From Dolichospermum planctonicum (lineage in GTDB: Bacteria > Cyanobacteriota > Cyanobacteriia > Cyanobacteriales > Nostocaceae): a DNA stretch of 44,287 nt. Position numbers and translations under genes: made by a program. Below are positions 15,552 to 22,729 of this stretch, one piece after another. The notes beneath the pieces are model-generated. The model saw nothing but the letters and a program-made list of their open reading frames with translations, was not told where the DNA came from and did not search any database. The first letter of the stretch is position 1. The number at the start of each line of letters is the position of its first letter. The DNA lies in contig NZ_BJCF01000041.1 of assembly GCF_005402965.1 (NCBI RefSeq), forward strand, positions 1 to 44,287, written 5' to 3'.

Positions 15552-16385
15552 TTATTTGCGTTTAGTTCCTTTTTGCCAGGTTTGATTATGATGTTGTTTA
15601 CTAAATTCCGCTTTGGGAAAAAGTCGCTGTTCTATTTGTTCATAACTTCCTTCAAAGTCACACTTACCTAAATAAGGACACTGATGACAATAAACTCCCT
15701 TTGTGTAACGTTGCAAATTCTCGCGGTTGAAAAAATAGGGTTTGTGACTAAATGTACTTGCTACCCATTGCCATGACATATTGTTACTTGCTGGATCACC
15801 GTCGAGTAAATGTTGCAAAAACCACTTTGCGCCGGCTTGCCATTCCACCCGTCGCCAATGAATAATATAAGCTGCTAACCACATTCTAATATGATTGTGG
15901 AGATAGCCAGTGGTTCGCAATTCCTGACTAAAGCTGTCAATGCAAACTAACCCTGTAGTTCCAGTGGTGATATCTTCTGGTAATTTGGCTGTATAGTCTG
16001 TGGGTAGATAACCGGTTTTATATTCTTCCTGATTTTGCCAAATCCGGTCTTCCAGTTTAACATATAATCTTTGCCAGTAGTCACGCCAAGCTAATTCCTG
16101 AATCAATTTATTAGCATCATCTGGGTTGTCAACTCGTTTGAGTACATATTCTCGAATTTCTCCCAAACTTAAAACACCATGACGAATATAAGCTGATAAT
16201 TTAGTAACATTACCATCTAAAAAATTCCGTGTTTTTGCATAAGCTACCGGATCAATTTTTCTGAGTGCTTCCTCCGCTGCTTTCCTTCCCCCTGGAATAT
16301 TACTAACATGATCATCTGCTGCTTGGGGAAACTGTTCCCGCAGGTATGTAACTAATTCACTTCTGTTTTTAAAATCACGTAACAT
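15552..16385 (-). CDS. Stand-alone photolyase/cryptochrome FAD-binding domain protein, 277 aa
   Basis: Only the C-terminal helical FAD domain of the photolyase family is present: TKLSAYIRHGVLS (61-73), ELAWRDYWQRL (97-107), TGYLHNHIRMWLA (159-171) and LLDGDPASNNMSWQWVAST (193-211). The N-terminal alpha/beta antenna domain is absent; residues 1-45 are a short helical lead that starts cleanly at ATG, so this is not a random truncation. Near the end C233, C236 and C242 (CHQC…KC) form a metal-site-like cluster, with one more Cys at 148. Role unknown: it could bind FAD and act in light sensing or DNA repair. The downstream sipA gene is divergent. Confidence 0.88.
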   Translation of the reverse strand: MLRDFKNRSELVTYLREQFPQAADDHVSNIPGGRKAAEEALRKIDPVAYAKTRNFLDGNVTKLSAYIRHGVLSLGEIREYVLKRVDNPDDANKLIQELAWRDYWQRLYVKLEDRIWQNQEEYKTGYLPTDYTAKLPEDITTGTTGLVCIDSFSQELRTTGYLHNHIRMWLAAYIIHWRRVEWQAGAKWFLQHLLDGDPASNNMSWQWVASTFSHKPYFFNRENLQRYTKGVYCHQCPYLGKCDFEGSYEQIEQRLFPKAEFSKQHHNQTWQKGTKRK

Positions 16386-16504
16386 AATTTTCTAGATATG
16401 TTTTCTTGAGTGTTGTATAATTGAAGTTTGATTTAGTCTCACGCTAAAGCGCAAAGACCCAATGCTAACCGCTTGCAAAATTATGGAATACAAATTATTA
16501 CAAA

Positions 16505-16753
16505 ATGTCCCCACAATTCCCAATTGGTAGTAAAGTCCGTGTGGTATGCTTACCACCATACCTGAAAACTGCTGAACCTATGCCTATGTTACGTCCTGCT
16601 GATGTCATTCACATTGGGGAAGAAGGTATAGTTATTGACTGTCGCCCTGGTGGTTATTGGGGTGTCCGCTTTACTAGAGGGGCTTTTCTCATAGATAGCC
16701 AATACATTGAAAGTATTGAAAAACCACCGGAATCTGATTCAGATGCAAAATAG
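16505..16753 (+). CDS. sipA: SipA-like regulatory protein (DUF3148), 82 aa
   Basis: SipA is a small SH3-like-fold protein that binds and stimulates the cyanobacterial histidine kinase NblS (Hik33), linking to light-stress and nutrient responses. The signature segments are F-P-I-G-S-K-V-R-V, LPPYLKTAEPMPMLRP, I-G-E-E-G-I-V-I-D and RPGGYWGVRFTRGAFLID. The length of about 80 fits the family. It sits 50 bases before a peroxiredoxin gene on the same strand, a possible small operon. NblS is not in the window. Confidence 0.9.
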   Translation: MSPQFPIGSKVRVVCLPPYLKTAEPMPMLRPADVIHIGEEGIVIDCRPGGYWGVRFTRGAFLIDSQYIESIEKPPESDSDAK

Positions 16754-16803
16754 GGGACGAGAAGAATGTAAACTTATATTAAGTTATGTTTCTGATTTAA
16801 ACC

Positions 16804-17361
16804 ATGATTTCCCGTCGCACTTTTCTGAGCATTTTATTTGCTACTTGTTTAGCTGTGATTAATTGGTTGAATTTTACACCCAATGCTCAAGCTTTAGGCG
16901 GTAAATTACCGACAATTAATCAACTAGCCCCAGAATTTACTTTACCAACTAATACAGGCAATGGTAAAATCTCTTTGGCTGATTTTCGCGGTCAGTGGGT
17001 AGTTCTCTATTTCTACCCTCAAGATTTTACTTCTGGTTGTACTATTGAAGCTCGACGTTTTCAGCAAGACCTATCTAAGTACATTGAGAAAAATACTCAA
17101 GTTATTGGTATCAGTGCTGACGATGTTGATTCTCATGCGGAATTTTGTGATTCCGAAGGGTTAAAATTTCCTTTGTTAGCTGATACTACGGGAACAGTTA
17201 GTAAAGCTTATGGTTCTTGGATGAGTTTTTTCTCTATGCGCCATAGTTTTATTATTGATCCTCAAGGGATTTTACGCGCAACTTTTGTCAAGGTTAATCC
17301 TAGTATTCACAGTACGGAAGTTTTAGCGGAGTTAACCAAATTACAATCTTCTGTTTCTTAG
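16804..17361 (+). CDS. Peroxiredoxin (PrxQ/BCP type) with export signal, 185 aa
   Basis: Reduces hydrogen and alkyl peroxides. Residues 1-31 are a signal peptide beginning with a twin-Arg-like S-R-R-T-F-L and ending near NAQALG, so it acts in the lumen or periplasm. The thioredoxin-fold core contains LPT-TGNGKISLADFRG, VVLYFYPQDFTSGCTIEA and F-P-L-L-A-D. The peroxidatic cysteine is C79. The resolving cysteine usual in PrxQ, five residues on, is Arg84 here; C115 (AEFCDSEG) is the only other mature-part Cys. It may therefore be a 1-Cys enzyme or use C115. It follows sipA by 50 bases. Confidence 0.92.
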   Translation: MISRRTFLSILFATCLAVINWLNFTPNAQALGGKLPTINQLAPEFTLPTNTGNGKISLADFRGQWVVLYFYPQDFTSGCTIEARRFQQDLSKYIEKNTQVIGISADDVDSHAEFCDSEGLKFPLLADTTGTVSKAYGSWMSFFSMRHSFIIDPQGILRATFVKVNPSIHSTEVLAELTKLQSSVS

Positions 17362-17417
17362 AAGTCAGGAAATAAAATATTATTTTTTTGATTTTTTTGA
17401 TTTTTTTGACTCCCTCT

Positions 17418-17463
17418 CTCTGCGGTTTCAGGGTTGTTTATCTAACCGCAGAGGCGCGGAGGA
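17418..17463. repeat. Dispersed inverted repeat CTCTGCGGTT / AACCGCAGAG
   Basis: Ten-base arms 26 bases apart are followed by GCGCGGAGGACGCGGAGGA, a tail I recall from many Nostocales intergenic regions. A TTTTTTTGA triplet repeat precedes it (17382-17410). It may act as a transcription end for the peroxiredoxin gene. Confidence 0.6.
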
Positions 17464-17551
17464 CGCGGAGGAGGAAGGTTATATTTAGAATGTCTGGTTT
17501 TTGTCTCTAGAATTAAGTTTAAAGGTTTTATAGGAGTGCTAATTTTTTTCA

Positions 17552-18421
17552 ATGAATCATGATCCTTATATTGTTAAACCAGGTTCTCAAATTTCTTTGG
17601 TCAAGGATTATAACCCAGGTTATAAGTGTGAATTTCATCAAAAAGGTGATGCTGTCAGAAAATTAAAAGCGGGTATTTTACAGTTAGCTAAGTATCAAGA
17701 TATTCTCTATGCTCAAAATAATTATTCTTTGTTGATTATTTTTCAGGCTATGGATGCTGCTGGTAAAGATAGTACCATTAAACACGTTATGTCTGGTGTC
17801 AATCCCCAAGGATGTCAGGTATTTAGTTTTAAAGCACCCAGTGAAGAAGAGTTAGATCATGATTATTTATGGCGCTCAATGAGGGCTTTACCGGAAAGGG
17901 GAAGAATTGGTATTTTTAATCGTTCTTATTATGAGGAATTACTCATAGTGCGTGTACATCCAGAAATTCTTAAAAAACAACAATTACCCATTTTTCCTAA
18001 AGGTGATCAAATATGGAAACAGCGTTTTGAGGAAATTAATAATTTTGAAAAATATTTGGTTAATAATGGTGTGATTGTTCTCAAGTTTTTTCTCAATGTC
18101 TCTAAGTCGGTACAAAGAAAACGGTTTTTGGAACGCATTGACTCACCAGAAAAAAATTGGAAATTTTCCGCTAGTGATTTACAAGAACGCTTTTTCTGGA
18201 ATGATTATATGAATGCTTATGAAGAAGTCTTTAACCACACTAGCACGGAATTTGCTCCTTGGTATATTGTCCCGGCCGATCGCAAGTGGTTTACAAGATT
18301 AATAGTAGCAGATATTATTTGCCAAAAGTTACAAGAATTAAATTTACAATACCCAAAAATCAGTGAAGAATATAAACGAAAATTATCGGAAGCAAAAAAG
18401 GCTTTAGAAGCAGAAAGTTAG
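17552..18421 (+). CDS. ppk2: Polyphosphate kinase 2 family protein, 289 aa
   Basis: PPK2 enzymes move phosphate between polyphosphate and nucleotides. Walker A is FQAMDAAGKDST (64-75, K72), and the Walker-B-like block is GIFNRSYYEEL (120-130). The family words E-R-G-R-I, F-E-K-Y-L, R-K-R-F-L-E-R-I and W-Y-I-V-P-A-D-R-K-W are present. A single domain of 289 residues fits the short class I/III type; direction and nucleotide preference cannot be read from it. The gene is alone, 130 bases after a repeat tract. Confidence 0.93.
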   Translation: MNHDPYIVKPGSQISLVKDYNPGYKCEFHQKGDAVRKLKAGILQLAKYQDILYAQNNYSLLIIFQAMDAAGKDSTIKHVMSGVNPQGCQVFSFKAPSEEELDHDYLWRSMRALPERGRIGIFNRSYYEELLIVRVHPEILKKQQLPIFPKGDQIWKQRFEEINNFEKYLVNNGVIVLKFFLNVSKSVQRKRFLERIDSPEKNWKFSASDLQERFFWNDYMNAYEEVFNHTSTEFAPWYIVPADRKWFTRLIVADIICQKLQELNLQYPKISEEYKRKLSEAKKALEAES

Positions 18422-18440
18422 GCTCTTCGATTTACCCCTT

Positions 18441-18490
18441 CATTACCCATTACCCATTACCCATTACCCATTACCCATTACCCATTACCA
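18441..18490. repeat. Heptamer tandem repeat CCCATTA (STRR type)
   Basis: About seven units of CATTACC/CCCATTA. This class of short tandemly repeated repetitive sequence is known from heterocystous cyanobacteria. The same heptamer recurs at 36241-36310. Confidence 0.9.
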
Positions 18491-18598
18491 ATTTCAATTC
18501 ACACAACGCCGAAAATTTTATCTATCAATAGACAGATAAAATGAATGAGAAATTTTGATACTTTATAATAGGGGTTGAGTCATCTATTTAAAATAAAT

Positions 18599-19186
18599 AT
18601 GTCAAATCTTCCTAATTTTGATATTGTGGCTGTTGCGGCTTCTGCTGGGGGTTTGACGGCGCTAATTGAGGTCTTGACTGATTTACCGGCGGATTTTAAA
18701 GCAGCTATTGTTATCGTTCAACATTTAGATCCTCGTCACCCCTCCCTCATGGCGGAAATTCTCAGTCGTCGCACTGTGTTAAAGGTAATACAGGCTAATG
18801 AAGGAGATAAACTGACTCCTGGAACTGTTTATATTGCTCCTCCTAATAATCATTTGTTGGTTAATGGTGAAGGTAAAGTTTCTTTATCCCAGTCGGAAAT
18901 GGTGCATTTTCTCCGTCCTTCCGCTGATTTATTGTTTGAGTCTGTGGCCGCAAGCTATCAAGCAAGGGCTATTGCAGTTGTATTATCTGGAACTGGTACG
19001 GATGGAGCGATGGGCGTGGAAGCAATTAAAAAAATGGGTGGTACGGTGATTGTTCAAGATGCGAAAACTGCTGAATTTCCGGGAATGCCTGCTGCTGCTA
19101 TTAAAACTGGTAATGTAGATTTTATCCTACCTTTGGCAGAAATTTCCCTGGCTTTACGAACTTTAATCATGTCTGGTACTAGTTGA
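18599..19186 (+). CDS. CheB-type methylesterase domain protein (no receiver), 196 aa
   Basis: The catalytic triad of CheB is visible: S15 in AASAGG, H42 in QHLDPRHPS and D135 in GTGTDGAMG. There is no N-terminal receiver domain. The start at ATG 18599 is used; an in-frame TTG at 18575 adds eight residues without family match and lacks a spaced ribosome site. It is followed after 60 bases by a CheR-PAS protein, so the two probably act as a methyl-ester writer/eraser pair outside classical chemotaxis. No Che receptor or kinase gene is in the window. Confidence 0.9.
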   Translation: MSNLPNFDIVAVAASAGGLTALIEVLTDLPADFKAAIVIVQHLDPRHPSLMAEILSRRTVLKVIQANEGDKLTPGTVYIAPPNNHLLVNGEGKVSLSQSEMVHFLRPSADLLFESVAASYQARAIAVVLSGTGTDGAMGVEAIKKMGGTVIVQDAKTAEFPGMPAAAIKTGNVDFILPLAEISLALRTLIMSGTS

Positions 19187-19245
19187 TAAATTTAGGTTAT
19201 TATCAATAACTTACCATCCAGAATAGCTACATCTCTATTGATTCT

Positions 19246-21144
19246 ATGAACCTTCCACATAAAGACGTTGATTTTGAAAATCTTTTGCAATATTTAAGAA
19301 ATAACCGAGGCTTTGATTTCACAGGTTATAAGCGTTCTACTTTAATGCGTCGTGTTACTAAACAGATGCAGTATTTAAACATAGAAACTTTTGCTAATTA
19401 TCAAGATTATTTAGAAGTTCATCCCGATGAATTTAAAGCTTTATTTAATACTATTTTAATTAATGTAACTGCTTTTTTTCGTGACCCTCTAGCTTGGGAA
19501 TATTTAGCTAAGGAAATTATTCCCAATATTCTTAAAAATAAACAAAAAAATGAACAAATTAGAATCTGGAGTGCTGGTTGTGCTTCGGGAGAAGAAGCTT
19601 ATACTTTAGCCATAATCTTAGCGGAAATATTAGGAATTGACGATTTTCGTCATCGCGTAAAAATCTACGCTACAGATATAGATGAGGAAGCCTTAAACCA
19701 AGCACGTCAAGCTAGTTATTCGGCCAGAAATATTCACGCTGTCCCATTGGAACTGCGGGATAAATACTTTGATTTAAGCAATGAAAAATATATTTTTCAG
19801 CAAGATCTACGTCGTGCTGTTATTTTTGGTCGTCATGATTTACTTCAGGATGCACCAATTTCTCGTTTAGATTTATTGGTTTGTCGTAATACTTTAATGT
19901 ATTTCAACTCGGAAACCCAAGGACGCATTATCAATCGTTTTCATTTTGCTCTTAATGATCATGGTTATCTGTTTTTAGGAAAAGCAGAAATGTTAATCAC
20001 TCATACTAATTTATTTACACCTATAAATTTAAAAGATCGTATTTTTGCAAAAGTATCTTTGGGAAATATCCGCAATCGTCAATTAGTAATGGCTAATTTA
20101 CAAAATCAAGAATCAGCTAATGTGTCTCAAGAAATTCGAGTTAGAGAATTAGCTTTTGATACAGCATCTAACGCTCAGATTGTGATTAATAATCAGGGAA
20201 TTTTAATCATGATTAATGAACAAGCTCGGAATTTATTTAATTTAACACTTAAAGATATCAATCGCCCTTTTCAAGATTTAGAATTATCTTATAGACCTCT
20301 AGAATTGCGATCGCTCATTGAGCAAGTATATAATGAACGTCATCCAATTACATTAACTAATATTGAACGTTATCAGCCTAATTCAGAAACTCAGTATTTA
20401 GATGTGCGGATTATTCCCTTGCAAGATACTGATCAAACCATTCTCGGTGTAACAGTTACTTTTAATGATATTAGCCGTTATATAAAATTGCAATCAGCAT
20501 TGCAACGCTCTCGACAAGAATTGGAAACTACAAATGAAGAATTGCAATCTACAAATGAAGAATTGGAGACTACCAATGAAGAATTGCAATCTACAAATGA
20601 AGAATTGGAGACTACTAATGAAGAATTGCAATCTACAAATCAAGAAATGGAGACTATGAATGAAGAATTGCATTCCGCTAATGAACAACTGCGAGCAATT
20701 AACCAGGAACTTAGCGATCGTACCTATGAACTAAATCGAAATAATACCTTTACGTCTTCCATTTTGAGTTGTCTGCAAATGGGAATGGTTGTAATAGATA
20801 CTAACTTTAATATTTTAATTTGGAATCATGCGGTTGAAGATATGTGGGGTTTACGTCAAGAGGAAGTAATTAACAAATCTTGGTTTAGTTTAGATATTGG
20901 TTTACCTGTAGAACAATTGCGAGTTCCAATTCGTGATATAGTGTCTAGTAAAAAGAAATTTCAGGAAGTATTGATCAATGGTACTAATCGTCGCGGTAAA
21001 CAAATTCGATGTTATATTGCTTTTAGTCCCTTGTTCGGCGATAATGTGGAAGGTATTATCATGATGATGACGGATACTGAAAAAATTAATAGTATGATTT
21101 CTCCTGCGGAAATTGAACAAAGACAACAAGAAAGAGAAAAATGA
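19246..21144 (+). CDS. CheR methyltransferase with two PAS domains and a coiled coil, 632 aa
   Basis: Residues 1-80 are the CheR N-terminal helical domain. The SAM domain follows with IWSAGCASGEEAYTLA (about 107-122) and DLLVCRNTLMYF (about 208-219). A PAS-like region lies at about 305-415. A heptad coiled coil (425-482) is made of alternating N-E-E-L-E-T-T and N-E-E-L-Q-S-T units. A second PAS domain is at about 505-615 (M-G-M-V-V-I-D-T-N…W-N-H-A-V-E-D-M-W-G). Related proteins carry CheB, CheR, PAS and a histidine kinase in one chain; here CheB is separate and no kinase follows. It probably methylates receptor-like proteins in response to a PAS-sensed signal. Confidence 0.93.
   Translation: MNLPHKDVDFENLLQYLRNNRGFDFTGYKRSTLMRRVTKQMQYLNIETFANYQDYLEVHPDEFKALFNTILINVTAFFRDPLAWEYLAKEIIPNILKNKQKNEQIRIWSAGCASGEEAYTLAIILAEILGIDDFRHRVKIYATDIDEEALNQARQASYSARNIHAVPLELRDKYFDLSNEKYIFQQDLRRAVIFGRHDLLQDAPISRLDLLVCRNTLMYFNSETQGRIINRFHFALNDHGYLFLGKAEMLITHTNLFTPINLKDRIFAKVSLGNIRNRQLVMANLQNQESANVSQEIRVRELAFDTASNAQIVINNQGILIMINEQARNLFNLTLKDINRPFQDLELSYRPLELRSLIEQVYNERHPITLTNIERYQPNSETQYLDVRIIPLQDTDQTILGVTVTFNDISRYIKLQSALQRSRQELETTNEELQSTNEELETTNEELQSTNEELETTNEELQSTNQEMETMNEELHSANEQLRAINQELSDRTYELNRNNTFTSSILSCLQMGMVVIDTNFNILIWNHAVEDMWGLRQEEVINKSWFSLDIGLPVEQLRVPIRDIVSSKKKFQEVLINGTNRRGKQIRCYIAFSPLFGDNVEGIIMMMTDTEKINSMISPAEIEQRQQEREK
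20518..20690. repeat. In-gene 21-bp repeats encoding heptads
   Basis: About eight 21-base units (GAATTGGAGACTACCAAT-like and GAATTGCAATCTACAAAT-like, alternating) form a 42-bp higher-order repeat. They encode the coiled coil between the PAS domains of the CheR protein. Near-identity at DNA level shows recent expansion or homogenisation. Confidence 0.9.
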
Positions 21145-21216
21145 AAATTAATTAATTTTTACCAGTTGTTTGAATTTGATTTTGAACTTTGATTTTGAAC
21201 TTTAATTTTGTAATCT

Positions 21217-22662
21217 ATGTCTATAATTATTGCTGGAGAAAGAAGCGGAGTCGGAAAAACAACAGTTACACTTACCCTTTTAGCATCTTTACGTCGTCGT
21301 GGTCTGAATATACAATCTTTTAAAGTAGGACCTGATTATATTGATCCTATGTTTCATGAATATGTTACTGGTCTTCCTTGTCGAAATTTAGATCCGGTAT
21401 TAACTTCAGAAAGTTATGTTCAACAATGCTTTAATTATCATTCTTGCCAAAGTGAGTATAATTTAATTGAAGGAGTAATGGGTTTATTTGATGGTATTGG
21501 AAATTTATCGGACTTTGCTAGTACCGCACATATTGCTAGATTATTAGACATACCGATAATATTAGTAATTGATTGTAGTCGTTTATCCGGTTCTGTAGCT
21601 GCAATTGCTCATGGTTATTCTTCCTTAGATCCAAGAATTAAAATTGCTGGTTTAATCTTAAATAGAGTAGGAAGTGAACGACATTTATCATTATTAAAAG
21701 CATCTCTTGTATCTCTAAAATTACCAATTTTGGGTGTATTAAAAAGACAGGACAATATTACCATTCCTGACCGTCATCTGGGCTTAATTCCCACCGCAGA
21801 ATTACCAAAATTAGATCAAATAATTGATAGTTTAGCTGATTTAGGAGATATTTATTTTGATTGGGAGCAACTTTTACCGCTTTTAAAATCATCATCTTTA
21901 TCAAGTTCCAAATCAAGTTCCAATATCTCACCCTTAATAAAGGGAGAGTTAGGGAGGAGTGTAGTTGTTCCTCAATCTGAAATACTCTGTAAAATTGCTG
22001 TAGCACGAGATCAAGCCTTTAATTTTTACTATCAAGATAACTTAGATTTATTAGAGAAATTAGGTGCAGAATTAGTATTTTGGAGTCCATTAAATGATGA
22101 TCAATTACCAAAAGATATCCAAGGAATGTATTTTGGTGGAGGTTTTCCCGAAGTATTTGCATCACAATTAGCTGCAAATGTTAACCTAATTCAAGAAGTG
22201 AAAAATGCGATTTTAGGAGGAATACCGACAATTGCAGAATGTGGAGGATTAATGTATTTATGTGAGCAGATTATTGATTTTGATGGTAAAACTTGGCCAA
22301 TGGTAGGAATATTACCAACTTTAGCGCAAATGGATAAAAAATTAACCCTGGGATATCGTCGCGCAGTAGTTTTAGAAAACACCTTTTTAATTGATATGAA
22401 CACAAGTATTTTTGGTCATGAATTTCATCGTTCTCATTTAATAACTAATAACTCAAAACCATTGTTTAATACCTATCGTTATGACTGTGATGAAAATACA
22501 GGTTTTGAAGGTTGGGGTTTACCTAATGTCCATGCTTCTTATATTCATCAACATTGGGGAGAAAGTCAAGACATTCCTCAAAGATTTATTCAAGAATGTT
22601 TAAAAAATAAACATTTTCCTGGTTCTGTCAAGCATGAACATAGGGAAATTCACCCCAGATAA
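21217..22662 (+). CDS. cbiA: Cobyrinic acid a,c-diamide synthase
   Basis: CbiA/CobB amidates the a and c side chains of cobyrinate with glutamine and ATP in B12 synthesis. The N-terminal P-loop domain has GERSGVGKTTVTL (6-18), F-K-V-G-P-D-Y-I-D-P and EGVMGLFDG. The C-terminal class I glutamine amidotransferase has the nucleophile C342 in AECGGLMYL and a late His in EFHRSH. Between the domains (about 228-251) lies a Ser-rich stretch, SSSKSSSN, followed by ISPLIKGELGR, which is encoded by a repeat-like palindrome; this linker is longer than usual. Total length 481 is slightly above typical. cobK of the same pathway is at 13552. Confidence 0.95.
   Translation: MSIIIAGERSGVGKTTVTLTLLASLRRRGLNIQSFKVGPDYIDPMFHEYVTGLPCRNLDPVLTSESYVQQCFNYHSCQSEYNLIEGVMGLFDGIGNLSDFASTAHIARLLDIPIILVIDCSRLSGSVAAIAHGYSSLDPRIKIAGLILNRVGSERHLSLLKASLVSLKLPILGVLKRQDNITIPDRHLGLIPTAELPKLDQIIDSLADLGDIYFDWEQLLPLLKSSSLSSSKSSSNISPLIKGELGRSVVVPQSEILCKIAVARDQAFNFYYQDNLDLLEKLGAELVFWSPLNDDQLPKDIQGMYFGGGFPEVFASQLAANVNLIQEVKNAILGGIPTIAECGGLMYLCEQIIDFDGKTWPMVGILPTLAQMDKKLTLGYRRAVVLENTFLIDMNTSIFGHEFHRSHLITNNSKPLFNTYRYDCDENTGFEGWGLPNVHASYIHQHWGESQDIPQRFIQECLKNKHFPGSVKHEHREIHPR
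21899..21962. repeat. Repeat insertion within cbiA linker
   Basis: Tandem ATCAAGTTCCA units (about 21899-21922) precede a CCCTT/AAGGG hairpin and AGGGAGAGTTAGGGAGG, a motif like dispersed cyanobacterial repeats. The whole stays in frame and falls between the two catalytic domains. Confidence 0.55.
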
Positions 22663-22729
22663 ATCTGGACTTTATTGGAGTAATAAATAGGAGATTAAAA
22701 ATTAATTTAGTAATCACATTTAATAACCA

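Noticed and set aside
18441-18490. Possible CRISPR array from the repeating CCCATTA and GGGAACA tracts
   Set aside because: The units are contiguous heptamers without spacers; they are STRR-type tandem repeats, not CRISPR.
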